From NCBI GenBank assembly GCA_023424585.1, contig JAFADT010000186.1, forward strand, positions 1-16,308: a stretch of 16,308 nucleotides of DNA, read 5' to 3'. The DNA comes from Pseudomonadota bacterium (lineage in GTDB: Bacteria > Myxococcota > Myxococcia > Myxococcales > Myxococcaceae). The notes below the pieces were generated by a model, which had not been told where the DNA came from, did not search any database, and was given only the letters and a program-made list of their open reading frames with translations. A program made the position numbers and the translations under genes. Below, in pieces: positions 1 to 7,216 of this stretch (positions are counted from its first letter, which is position 1; each line of letters begins with the position of its first letter).

Positions 1-218
1 GTCACGCCGGGGTGGGAGAAGACGACCCCGGTGTTGGAGCGATACGTCCGGCCCACGTACTGAACCCGGGAGTCCGAGGCTGGAATGCTCACCCACGTCA
101 TGGAGGGGCTCTCTGGAGCGGGGGCGGGGGCCCTGCACGTGGCCAGCAGGAGGCCGGTGCAGAGCCAGGCGACCCGGCGTCCTGGTGCGAATGTGCGAAG
201 GGAGTCCGGGAGTCTCAT
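1..218 (-). CDS. GDSL/SGNH-esterase-like lipoprotein, N-terminal part (runs off the left edge)
   Basis: Only the first 72 codons lie in the window; the gene continues past position 1. The protein starts MRLPDSLRTF and has a basic stretch (GRR, residues 13-15), a hydrophobic core (VAWLCTGLLLAT) and Cys28, which fits a lipoprotein signal peptide. The lipobox LAT-C is slightly off consensus because it has Thr at -1. After a short Pro/Ala linker comes YVGRTYRSNTGVVFSHPGV, which resembles the N-terminal beta-sandwich of CE2-type SGNH carbohydrate esterases (GR...F..PG). This family assignment is inferred from a short stretch. I see no clear ribosome binding site before the ATG. The gene lies downstream of the DUF3500/HupE pair on the same strand, separated by a hairpin, so it is probably transcribed on its own. 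Confidence 0.55.
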   Translation of the reverse strand, partial: MRLPDSLRTFAPGRRVAWLCTGLLLATCRAPAPAPESPSMTWVSIPASDSRVQYVGRTYRSNTGVVFSHPGV

Positions 219-284
219 GGGGGAGGGGCGACGCTCCGATGGAGCTGAAGCGCCGTGTGTCGTTCGCGTCCTCATTCACCCTGG

Positions 285-302
285 CCGAAGCGGGTGCTTC
301 GG
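285..302 (-). terminator. Hairpin terminator after the DUF3500-HupE pair
   Basis: A perfect 7-bp stem (CCGAAGC / GCTTCGG) with a 4-base loop lies 24 bases past the stop codon of the HupE-like gene and before the next minus-strand gene. It has no T-run, which is common in very GC-rich genomes. Position and stem support a terminator, but function is inferred. Confidence 0.5.
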
Positions 303-325
303 AAGACGCGAGCCTATCAGGTCGC

Positions 326-1603
326 TCAGCCGCCCATGAGCGACGGGGCGCTCCGGCGGGACACGGCCACCGCCACGGCCGCGAGCACGACGAGCCCCAC
401 CCAGGCGTGCCGCGACGCGGCCTCCGCCCAGGCATCCAGGGGCGTGCTCAGGCCCAGCGCGCGCTCGAGCACCCAGCCGCACGCGGCCACGCCCCCCACC
501 GCCGCGCCGCCGATGCGCAGCGCGGTGAAGCCCTTCCCCCGGCTCCACAGCAGGAGCCAGGGCAGCACGAGCAGCACCACCGCGGCCTGCATGGCCTCGA
601 TGCCCAGGTTGAAGCCCAGGATGCTCAGCGCCAGCGCGCCCGAGTCGAAGCCCATGCCCGCGAGCACCGCGGCGAACGCGAGCCCGTGGACGAGCCCGAA
701 CAGCGCCGCGACGACGGGCTCCCGGCCCGGGAAGAGCGGGCGCACCGCGTGCACCGCCGACACGAGGATGCTCACCGCGATGAGCACCTCCACGGGCTGG
801 CCCGGCAGGCGGAGCATGCCCACGGCGGCCGCCGCCAGCGTGAGCGAGTGGCCCCCGGTGAAGGCCGTCACCACGAAGAGGACGCGCTTGAGGCTCCGTC
901 CCAGGCCGTCCGGCTCGCGCCAGCGGCCCCCGCGAGCGAGCAGCGGCGCGGGCAGGAGCAGCACGAGCAGGAAGAGCAGGTGGTCCGTCCCTTCCGCGAT
1001 GTGATGCAGGCCCAGGCGGAAGACGGCCTGGAAGCCCGTCCACCACGAGCCGTGCGTCCGGTCGACGCGGAGCGACGGCGCCTGGGCCGTCACCGCGCCC
1101 AGCAGCTCCTGGCCCTCGCCGAAGAGGCCGGTGTGGAAGTCGCGCCGCACCGACACCAGCGCGCGGTGGTTCATCACCTCGTGCAGGATGAGCGTGTCCT
1201 GGAGCGTGAAGACGCGGGCGGAGGCGCCGGGCGGCGCCCGCAGCGCGACGTGGGCCACGAGGCAGTCCCCGTCGTCCACCCGCTGCACGCCCACCTCGCC
1301 GACCTCCATCTCGAAGGGCCGGCCGTCCGGCGCCGTCGCGCCGAAGTGCTCCCGGAGGTAGGCCGGGAGGGCGTGTGCCCGCTCGCGGACGACGTCCGCC
1401 GGCACCGCGCTGAACGACTTCGTCAGCGCGAGCGCGAGCTGGTCCAGGGGCAGCTGGAGCTCCACCTGGACCTCGCGCTCCCCCACGTCGAGCAGCACGG
1501 CCGTGTTCTTCACGAGGTGCGCGTGCGCGGACACCCCCGCCAGGAGCACGGCGAGCCCCAATGCCCAACGCAGCGTCCTGCTCCTGGCGGGAGTGGCCCT
1601 CAT
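326..1603 (-). CDS. HupE/UreJ-family membrane protein with exported N-terminal domain
   Basis: A 425-residue protein. Residues about 11-28 form a signal peptide (LRWALGLAVLLAGVSAHA). Residues about 29-185 form an exported domain. The rest is a polytopic membrane domain with about six or seven hydrophobic segments. Family signatures are HHIAEGTDHLLF (residues 200-211), FTGGHSLTL (248-256), FGLVHGLAF (302-310) and GFNLGIEAMQ (330-339). The His/Glu/Asp residues inside these membrane motifs (H200, H201, E204, D207, H208, H252, H306, E336) suggest metal coordination. HupE/UreJ proteins are associated with nickel or cobalt uptake for hydrogenase or urease, but no hydrogenase or urease gene is present here. 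The chosen ATG overlaps the stop of the upstream DUF3500 gene (ATGA), implying coupled translation. An in-frame start 90 bases further upstream would lie inside that gene and would put about 40 residues before the hydrophobic core, so I reject it. Confidence 0.85.
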   Translation of the reverse strand: MRATPARSRTLRWALGLAVLLAGVSAHAHLVKNTAVLLDVGEREVQVELQLPLDQLALALTKSFSAVPADVVRERAHALPAYLREHFGATAPDGRPFEMEVGEVGVQRVDDGDCLVAHVALRAPPGASARVFTLQDTLILHEVMNHRALVSVRRDFHTGLFGEGQELLGAVTAQAPSLRVDRTHGSWWTGFQAVFRLGLHHIAEGTDHLLFLLVLLLPAPLLARGGRWREPDGLGRSLKRVLFVVTAFTGGHSLTLAAAAVGMLRLPGQPVEVLIAVSILVSAVHAVRPLFPGREPVVAALFGLVHGLAFAAVLAGMGFDSGALALSILGFNLGIEAMQAAVVLLVLPWLLLWSRGKGFTALRIGGAAVGGVAACGWVLERALGLSTPLDAWAEAASRHAWVGLVVLAAVAVAVSRRSAPSLMGG

Positions 1604-2895
1604 TGGCTCAGCTGGTTCCCGTAGTCCGTCTGCTTGTCTCGGTAGATGGTGTGGTAGTGCGTGGCGTTCTGGATGACGACGCCCTGCTGGCACGCGACCT
1701 CAATCCAGACGCGGGGCCCGTCGATGCGCATGTACGTGCCGTTGACGTCCACGTCGACGCCCGCGGACTTCGTGCCGCCCCATGCCACGTAGGTGTGGGC
1801 GTAGGCGTCCGCGGACGTGTACGCCGCGACGAGCGGATCCGCGATGGCGGGCGCGAAGTCCGCCACCCACTGCTGGATGGCCGCCGTCACCAGCGCCTGC
1901 TGGCTCTCGGAGAGCGAGGAGACGAGCACGCCCTGCTGGGCGGGGAAGACGACGTTGGCGTAGCTGCCGGTGCCGTACTCCACGGGCCCGAGCACCACGT
2001 CCGAGAAGGTCCCCGTCAGGTAGGCGGCGTCGAGCTGCTCGGGCGTCAGGGCCTGGTACACGGCCACCATCGCGTCGCCGTCGTCCCTGAGCGGCGCGTA
2101 GGACTCGCCATTCACGGTGAAGGACGACTTGGGCTCGACGCCCAGGTGGTTGGGCGTCGGGTAGCCCGCGCCATTCATGTACGTCACGTTGAAGGCCATG
2201 TGGTGGCCACCAATCTGGAGCATCCAGTTGCCCGTCGTGGACGGCGTGCCGATGAACGCGATGATGTAGTTGTCCGACGAGTAGGCGAGCGTGGGGCCCC
2301 CGCCCGTGCCGCCGTCACCGCCGGGCGGACCTCCCATGCCGCCGTCACCCGGAGGGCCACCCATACCACCGTCGCCGCCGGGCGGACCGCCCATGCCGCC
2401 ATCGCCGCCGGGAGGGCCGCCGGTGCTGCCGCCCTGTTCGTCGAGGTAGTCATCCGCCGCGAAGATGCCGGTCATGTCGGCATACCCCTCGGAGGTGAGG
2501 ACGAGGGAGGCGAGGCCCAGCGCGGCCGCCTTGCTCTCGGCGCTGAGCGTGCCCCAGGTGATGCCGGTGCGGGTGACGCCGGGCAGGTTGCTCCAGTACG
2601 TCTTCGCCGCCTCGTCCGTCCAGGCATAGAGGACGGAGGTCCGCTGCGCCTCCGTCAGCGTGGCGAGGAAGGCATTGGACGCGCAGACCACCTGCTCGAT
2701 GTGCGTCGCTTCGGCGGCGCAGTTCGCGGGGGTGGTGCCACCGTCCCCCGCGCCCGCGTCCACCTGGGCTCCGGCATCGACCTCGGTCCCCGCGTCCGGC
2801 GAGGTCCCAGGGTCGGAATCGTCACCACAGGCGCCGAGCGCCAGCATCGAGCAACTCACACCAAGACACAGCCATCGGACGGCAGGTCGCCGCAT
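1600..2895 (-). CDS. DUF3500 lipoprotein with a Gly/Pro-rich repeat insert
   Basis: A 431-residue protein with a clear lipoprotein signal: hydrophobic core, lipobox LGAC, lipidated Cys23. A low-complexity linker rich in Asp, Ala and Gly (about 24-57) follows. The body matches DUF3500: an N-terminal helical part with W..LPGVTRTGITWGTLS (101-118) and LVLTSEGYADM (131-141), then a core with NWMLQIGGHHMAFNVTYM (223-240), and a C-terminal ATHYHTIYRDKQTDYGNQ (411-428). Residues about 155-200, between the two halves, hold four copies of a GGPPGGDGGM-like repeat. The ATG is preceded by AGGGG about 8 bases upstream. The biochemical role of DUF3500 is not established to my knowledge. The conserved His residues (HH at 231-232, H413, H415) and the overlap with the HupE-like gene make a metal-related envelope role possible, which is inference. 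Confidence 0.85.
   Translation of the reverse strand: MRRPAVRWLCLGVSCSMLALGACGDDSDPGTSPDAGTEVDAGAQVDAGAGDGGTTPANCAAEATHIEQVVCASNAFLATLTEAQRTSVLYAWTDEAAKTYWSNLPGVTRTGITWGTLSAESKAAALGLASLVLTSEGYADMTGIFAADDYLDEQGGSTGGPPGGDGGMGGPPGGDGGMGGPPGDGGMGGPPGGDGGTGGGPTLAYSSDNYIIAFIGTPSTTGNWMLQIGGHHMAFNVTYMNGAGYPTPNHLGVEPKSSFTVNGESYAPLRDDGDAMVAVYQALTPEQLDAAYLTGTFSDVVLGPVEYGTGSYANVVFPAQQGVLVSSLSESQQALVTAAIQQWVADFAPAIADPLVAAYTSADAYAHTYVAWGGTKSAGVDVDVNGTYMRIDGPRVWIEVACQQGVVIQNATHYHTIYRDKQTDYGNQLSQ
2296..2433 (-). repeat. In-frame tandem repeat coding GGPPGGDGGM units
   Basis: A roughly 30-bp unit repeated about four times inside the DUF3500 gene. One copy is shortened by one codon (GGPPGDGGM). All length differences are multiples of three, so the frame is kept. 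The encoded stretch is Gly/Pro/Asp-rich and probably a flexible surface linker. Such repeats can change length by slippage. Confidence 0.8.
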
Positions 2896-2972
2896 TCGCC
2901 AACCCCTGAGTCAGGTTTCCAGGCTCATGGCTTGTAGTGGTGAGTCCTTAAGAGATTCTGAAGGTCCCGGTT

Positions 2973-2988
2973 TTCCAGGGGCCTGGAA
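2973..2988. other. 16-bp inverted repeat in a gene-free gap
   Basis: TTCCAGG / CCTGGAA around a 2-base centre, lying between the end of the beta-barrel gene and the start of the DUF3500 gene. It could be an operator for the DUF3500 promoter or a weak terminator for the upstream gene. With a 2-base centre and no T-run it is a poor terminator. Function is not shown. Confidence 0.25.
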
Positions 2989-3036
2989 GACATCCAGGGC
3001 GCCTGATTGGTTGGTGGTTGGCGGTCTGGTCGGTCG

Positions 3037-4296
3037 TCAGTGCCAGGTGCCCACGCCGAAGCCCCAGCCGAAGTAGAGGCGGGACACGTCGGCGAAGCCG
3101 CTGATGCGCCACGACGTGTCGGGCGACATCAGGCCGAAGACGGACCACTGGAACAGCCGCAGCTCCGCGCTGGCGGTGCCGTGCAGGCGAGGCCCGACGG
3201 TGTCGAAGCGGCTGGGCTCCAGGTAGCTGCCCGCGCGCAGCTGGAGCCGGTTCTCGAGGGGCTCCAGCTCGGCGCCGATGCGCGGCGACACCGAGAGGTG
3301 CCGCCCCGAGCGCTCCAGCCGCTGTGACAGGAACGAGTCGAAGCCAATGGCATTCGACACGGGGCCGCTGAGGAGCACCGAGCCGGTCAGCAGCAGCTTG
3401 GAGCGCGGCAGCGCCTTGAAGCGCTCCGCGCGGTCCGGGCCCCACGGCAGTTGGAGCGGACGCGCGCCGAACTGCCAGGCGATGCCCGCTTCGATCTCCC
3501 AGGGGAGCCTGACGGAGGCGGGCAGGTAGAGGCCTGCGACCTTCACGTTGCCCGCGTCATCCGCGGTGGCGGGTCCGCCTGGAGTGAGGCCTCCATGGAC
3601 TGGCGCCCGCAGGGTCAGCGCGGCGCGCAGCGGCAGGTCCATGGGCGTCCAGAGGGCACCGGCCTCCACGTTGGCGCCGAGCATGCTGGCGAGCTTGTTG
3701 TTCGCGTCCTCGGCGGTGTTGATCTCCAGCGAGACGGCGCGCAGGCCCACGCCCACCACCAGCTCTCCATCGAAGAAGCCGCGAGCGAGCTGGAGCTGGA
3801 AGCGGGTCATGCCCAGGTTGAGGAGCTGTCCGTTCGCGTCCTGTCCCAGGGCGTAGGTCTGGAGCGACGCGGCGCCGCCCAGCCCCCAGGGACCCCACTG
3901 GATCAGCCCTCCCAATTGGGTGAAGACGAAGTTGTCGTTGGCGAAGCCCACCGCGCCGTTGTTGTCGAAGTCGGAGTCGCGCAGCGAGCTGGGAAAGGTG
4001 AAGGCCACCGACACGTCGTAGTCGACGTGCTTGGACGAATAGAGCGAGCGCACGGCCGGAGCGGCCGTGTTGACGGTGATGCCCTCGACGCCCTCGGCGA
4101 TGGGGGCATAGGCGCCAGCCAGGCCCGACACCCGCACCGGCGCCAGCACCGGGCCCTGGTACACGTCGATGGCGTAGTTCGAGCTGGTCAGCGGCGGGTT
4201 GTCCGCGAGCGCGGCCCGGCTGGCGAGCAGCGCGGCCAGGGCCGCGAGCCGCGCGAAGGGCGGGGCGCGATGGACGAGTCGGGACCAGGACGGCAT
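3037..4296 (-). CDS. Predicted outer-membrane beta-barrel protein
   Basis: A 419-residue protein with a cleavable signal peptide (hydrophobic ARLAALAALLASRAALA, probable cut after Ala31, before DNPP). The mature N-terminus, with RVSGLAGAYAPIAEGVEGI and then VNTAAPAV, resembles the start of FadL-, PorV- and TraF_2-type barrels, where a small-residue hatch region precedes the first strand. The rest is a series of alternating amphipathic strands broken by short polar turns, ending in aromatic-rich strands (SRLYFGWGFGVGTWH). There is no lipobox and no helical membrane span. I cannot assign a substrate. The gene lies 51 bases downstream of the hydrolase gene on the same strand and 141 bases upstream of the DUF3500 gene, so it may be cotranscribed with the former. 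FadL-like uptake of hydrophobic compounds would fit a hydrolase partner, but this is speculative. Confidence 0.65.
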   Translation of the reverse strand: MPSWSRLVHRAPPFARLAALAALLASRAALADNPPLTSSNYAIDVYQGPVLAPVRVSGLAGAYAPIAEGVEGITVNTAAPAVRSLYSSKHVDYDVSVAFTFPSSLRDSDFDNNGAVGFANDNFVFTQLGGLIQWGPWGLGGAASLQTYALGQDANGQLLNLGMTRFQLQLARGFFDGELVVGVGLRAVSLEINTAEDANNKLASMLGANVEAGALWTPMDLPLRAALTLRAPVHGGLTPGGPATADDAGNVKVAGLYLPASVRLPWEIEAGIAWQFGARPLQLPWGPDRAERFKALPRSKLLLTGSVLLSGPVSNAIGFDSFLSQRLERSGRHLSVSPRIGAELEPLENRLQLRAGSYLEPSRFDTVGPRLHGTASAELRLFQWSVFGLMSPDTSWRISGFADVSRLYFGWGFGVGTWH

Positions 4297-4347
4297 GGGG
4301 CGGCCCGCAATGTACCGCGACCCAGGCCGCGCCGAGGCCTCCCGCGC

Positions 4348-5175
4348 TCAACCTGGACGAAGCCTCCGGACGAAGAAGGCCAGGATCTCGTCGCGCGCCG
4401 CGAGGGTGGGCTCTCCGGCCGCGTCGATCAGGTGCGCCGTCACGACGCTGTGTGCCCCGCCCACCACCCGTTCGAAGAAGGCCGGCGGCCTGGGGTTCGC
4501 GGCTGAATCAGGCAGCACCTTGGGGACGAAGCGCGGTCCCAGCGCGGCGGCGTAGGCCGCGAAGCGCTGCGCCGTGCAGTAGCGGTCCCCTTGGAAGCGG
4601 TAGGCGAGCACCGTCAGGTCTTCACGCTCGAGCCGCTCCTTGACGGTCGCGGCCTCCCCGGGGGCGATCTGGAGCGCGCCCGGGTCCTCGAGTGGCAGCG
4701 AGGGCTGGCACAGGACCGGCGCCAGCACGGAGGGTTCGAGCATCATGCTGAGCGCGAAGTTGCCGGTGAAGCACATGCCGATGGCGCCGACGCCGGGACC
4801 TCCACATTCCTCGTGCGCGAGCCGCGCGAGCGCACGCAGCCACTGTGTCACGGGGCTGGATTCGTTTGCCGCGAACGCGCGGAACTCCGCGCTCACGCAG
4901 GCGCGCTTCATCACGGCGAGCCCCGCCTCCGCGTGCGGGTAGGCCCCGTCCCTGCCGAACAACGACGGCATGTACACCGTGAAGCCGGCGTCGCGGACCC
5001 ATCGCGCGAAGCGCGCGACGTGGGGGCTGATGCCGGGCATCTCGGCCATGACGATGACCGCGGGGCCGCGACCGGCGACGTAGACCGCTCGCGTGGCGGA
5101 ATCGAGGGTGATGGACCGTCGCTCGAAGTCGTCGAGCGGATCGTCGGCGGTGGGGTCAGGCTCGGAAGTTCGCAT
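4348..5175 (-). CDS. Dienelactone hydrolase family protein
   Basis: A 275-residue alpha/beta hydrolase. Counting from the chosen ATG, the nucleophile elbow is GMCFTGNFA with Cys135, in place of the GxSxG of serine hydrolases, as in dienelactone hydrolase. The other expected residues are present: Glu45 in MAEMPGI (the family Glu that interacts with the Cys), Asp197 in RFQGDRYC and His242 in VGGAHSVV. SLFGRDGAYP matches the region after the second strand. No signal peptide is seen, so it is probably cytoplasmic. Members hydrolyse lactones and related esters; the true substrate is unknown. A GTG 24 bases upstream (5199) is an alternative start, and neither has a clear ribosome binding site. The gene is divergent from the AraC/GlxA-type regulator across a 74-bp gap, so that regulator may control it. 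Confidence 0.8.
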   Translation of the reverse strand: MRTSEPDPTADDPLDDFERRSITLDSATRAVYVAGRGPAVIVMAEMPGISPHVARFARWVRDAGFTVYMPSLFGRDGAYPHAEAGLAVMKRACVSAEFRAFAANESSPVTQWLRALARLAHEECGGPGVGAIGMCFTGNFALSMMLEPSVLAPVLCQPSLPLEDPGALQIAPGEAATVKERLEREDLTVLAYRFQGDRYCTAQRFAAYAAALGPRFVPKVLPDSAANPRPPAFFERVVGGAHSVVTAHLIDAAGEPTLAARDEILAFFVRRLRPG

Positions 5176-5249
5176 GCCCGGACGATGCGGAAGATCCACC
5201 GTCCCCGGCCAGTGGCGGAATCGACAAGCTTCGGTCTATTCTTGCCAGC

Positions 5250-6239
5250 ATGATCACGCACGTCGTCCTGGATGGCGTGGCCGAAGGCCCGCTGGGCGTT
5301 GGCCTTGATGGGGTCGCCGCGGCGGCGCGACTCGCGGAGGCGGGCCTCGCCCCGCTCCCGCGACGAGCGGCGCCGCTGCGCCAGCGCGTGGTGTCGCTCG
5401 ACGGGCACCCCGTCCGCTCGGGGACGGGGCGCTCCGTCTCCGTGGACGGCGCGCTCAGCCTTCGGAGCGTGAAGGCGGGAGACGTGCTGCTGGTGCCCGG
5501 GCTCTCCGCGGTCAGCGAGCGCGCCATCGACCGCCTGCTCTCCCGCGCTGACACCGTACGCGTCCTCGACTTCCTCGCGCGAGCGTCGGCAAGAGGGGCG
5601 GTGGTCGCGGCCTCGTGCTCGGCGACCTTCGTCGTCGCCGCGTCGGGGCTCCTCGCGGGGCGGAGCGCGACGACGACCTGGTGGCTCGTGCCCGCGTTCG
5701 CGCGCCGGTTCCCCCAGGTCACCGTCCGCTCGGACCGGATGGTCGTCGAGAGCGGAGGGATCCTCACCGCGGGCTCGGCCTTCGCGCACGCGGACTTGAT
5801 GTTGGCCATCCTCGCGCGCGTCGCGAGCCCGTCGCTCGCGCACCTGGTGGCGCGCTACCTCGTGCTCGACGAGCGCGTATCGCAGTCAAGGTACATGGTG
5901 ATGGAGCATCTGCGCGTCTCGGACCCGGCGCTGAGCGCGGTCGAGCGATTCGTCGCCGCGAACCTCGGCCGGCAGGTGACGCTGGATGAGCTCGCCCGCG
6001 CTGCCGCCACTTCCACGCGGACGCTCGCCAGGCGCGTCCAGGCGGGCCTGGGGATGACGCCGCTCGAATTCGTCCAGCGGGTCCGAGTGGCTCACGCCTC
6101 CCACCTCCTGGAGACGACGCACGAGTCGGTCGAGGCGATCTCCGCCCGGGTGGGCTACGCCGACGCGGCCGCGTTTCGCCGCGTGTACCGGCGGTTCGCT
6201 GGCGAGACCCCACGGGGGAGGGCCGCTCGGAAGCGCTGA
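5250..6239 (+). CDS. GlxA-type AraC-family regulator with DJ-1/PfpI-like sensor domain
   Basis: A 329-residue transcription factor. Residues about 1-190 form a DJ-1/PfpI (class I glutamine amidotransferase-like) domain: GDVLLVPGLSA (77-87), then VVAASCSATFVVAASGLLAGR with Cys123 at the nucleophile-elbow position, then ATTTWW (140-145). Residues about 225-325 form the AraC DNA-binding domain with two helix-turn-helix motifs: TLDELARAAATSTRTLARRV (244-263) and SVEAISARVGYADAAAFRRVYRR (293-315). In this family the first domain is usually a sensor without enzyme activity. The ATG follows TATTCT by only 7 bases and has no clear ribosome binding site, so a leaderless transcript is possible. No good -35 was found. 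The divergent hydrolase gene is the most likely target. Confidence 0.88.
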   Translation: MITHVVLDGVAEGPLGVGLDGVAAAARLAEAGLAPLPRRAAPLRQRVVSLDGHPVRSGTGRSVSVDGALSLRSVKAGDVLLVPGLSAVSERAIDRLLSRADTVRVLDFLARASARGAVVAASCSATFVVAASGLLAGRSATTTWWLVPAFARRFPQVTVRSDRMVVESGGILTAGSAFAHADLMLAILARVASPSLAHLVARYLVLDERVSQSRYMVMEHLRVSDPALSAVERFVAANLGRQVTLDELARAAATSTRTLARRVQAGLGMTPLEFVQRVRVAHASHLLETTHESVEAISARVGYADAAAFRRVYRRFAGETPRGRAARKR

Positions 6240-6266
6240 GCCCGTCCGCGCGGTGCCGGGCGTCGT

Positions 6267-6781
6267 CTCCATGAGCTGGTCAGGCTCGACCTGCGCCGAC
6301 AGGAGAACACCACCCGGAGTCCCTGGCGGTGCATCCGCTGGGCGAAGTCCCCGCGCTGGTGGATGGGGAGGTCACGCTGCTGGACTCCCTCTCCATCTGT
6401 CTGCACCTGGCGGACCGATTCCCGGAGAGGCACCTGGCGCCGCCGGTGGGCTCCCCGGAGCGCGGGCCCTATTACGGATGGATGACCTTCGCGGAGCTGC
6501 ACCTGGATCCCGCGGTGCTGGCGTTCTACGAGCGCACGCACCCGGATGAGGACGCCGCGAAGCACAAGGCCCGACTCGCGGCCGTGCTCGACGTCATCGA
6601 CAGGGGGCTCGGCGACCGCGAGTTCCTCGTGGGCGGGGGGTTCAGCGCCGCCGACATCCTGATGGCCTCCATCCTCCACCTGGCCCACACGCTGAAGCTG
6701 CTCGACGGGCACCCGCGGCTGCTGGAGTACGTCCGGCGCCTCACCCAACGCCCCGCGGTGCGCAGGGCCGTGGCGGGCTGA
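6267..6781 (+). pseudogene. Glutathione S-transferase remnant, 5'-truncated and frameshifted
   Basis: From 6270 one frame reads HELVRLDLRRQE, the typical end of the second strand region of the GST thioredoxin fold. At about 6306-6307 the match moves to another frame and continues HHPESLAVHPLGEVPALVDGE, then DSLSICLHLADRFPE. The all-alpha C-terminal domain is intact, with the N-capping-type motif FSAADILMA. Adding one base after GAGAA restores the frame. The first 25-30 residues of the fold, including the catalytic Ser/Cys/Tyr, are missing, because the coding trace begins about 30 bases after the AraC stop. A GTG at 6329 could still start a 150-residue product, with CCGGAG 9 bases upstream, but it would lack the glutathione-activating residue. 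Another possibility is a sequencing error combined with a real deletion. Confidence 0.75.
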
Positions 6782-6822
6782 GCGGGAGGGCACGGGCCGC
6801 ACGCCTGCTCCCCAGGCGTGTC

Positions 6823-6842
6823 ATATGAATTGACAGGCATAT
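6823..6842. promoter_or_regulatory. Candidate ArsR operator, ATATG-N10-CATAT
   Basis: An inverted repeat with AT-rich half-sites covers the -35 box (6830-6835) of the arsR-type promoter. The two CATATG copies at 6822-6827 and 6838-6843 also form a direct repeat 16 bp apart. ArsR-family repressors usually bind such imperfect AT-rich palindromes over their own promoter. Autoregulation is inferred. Confidence 0.45.
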
Positions 6843-6859
6843 GAGCAAATGGGTATATA
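6830..6859 (+). promoter_or_regulatory. Sigma-70-type promoter with perfect -35 box, probably leaderless
   Basis: TTGACA at 6830-6835 and TATATA at 6854-6859 with an 18-bp spacer, standing out in GC-rich surroundings. Transcription should begin about 7 bases past the -10 box, at about 6866, which is the A of the ArsR ATG. No ribosome binding site lies in front of this ATG, so a leaderless mRNA is expected. It drives the four-gene operon up to 8639. Confidence 0.7.
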
Positions 6860-6865
6860 GTGCCC

Positions 6866-7216
6866 ATGGATTCAACGTTCGCGATCATCGCGGAGCCGAA
6901 CCGCCGGGCCATCCTCAGCCTGCTGGCGTCGTCGGAGCACTCCGTCGGCGAAATCGAGCACCGGCTGCGGATGCCCCAGACGTCGGTGTCCAAGCACCTG
7001 CGCGTGCTGCGCGACGCCGGCTTCGTGGAGTCGCGTGTCGATGCCCAGCGGCGCGTCTACCGCATCCGGCCGGAGCCGCTCATGGCGGTCGATGAGTGGC
7101 TCGCGCCATTCCGGCGCTTCTGGACGACCCACGTGGACGCGCTCGAACGCCATCTCGATCGGATGGACTCCCCACCCGAACCGAAGCCCGAACCCAAGAA
7201 GGGAAGGAACCGATGA
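6866..7216 (+). CDS. ArsR/SmtB-family transcriptional regulator
   Basis: A 116-residue winged-helix repressor. It starts MDSTFAIIAEPNRRAILSLL, the usual ArsR beginning. The helix-turn-helix runs from SVGEIEHRLRMPQTSVSKHL (26-45) and is followed by RVLRDAGFVESRVDAQRRVYRI (46-67), the recognition end and beta-wing. There is no cysteine, so the ELCVCDL metal site is absent and the signal is probably not metal sensing through that site. The C-terminus is a charged Pro/Lys-rich tail (DSPPEPKPEPKKGRNR). This subtype is typically paired with SRPBCC proteins, as here. The ATG is preferred to a GTG 6 bases upstream because that GTG overlaps the last base of the -10 box. The stop overlaps the next start (ATGA). 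Confidence 0.9.
   Translation: MDSTFAIIAEPNRRAILSLLASSEHSVGEIEHRLRMPQTSVSKHLRVLRDAGFVESRVDAQRRVYRIRPEPLMAVDEWLAPFRRFWTTHVDALERHLDRMDSPPEPKPEPKKGRNR

Noticed and set aside
276..1568. Long open frames on both strands overlapping the HupE-like gene
   Set aside because: They are Arg/Pro/Ala/Gly-rich with no domain pattern, as expected for wrong frames in very GC-rich DNA. The HupE motifs lie in one frame only.
6841..7095. ATG-started frame overlapping the ArsR gene
   Set aside because: The ATG lies between the -35 and -10 boxes, upstream of the likely transcript start, and the frame has no recognisable protein pattern. The ArsR frame is unmistakable.
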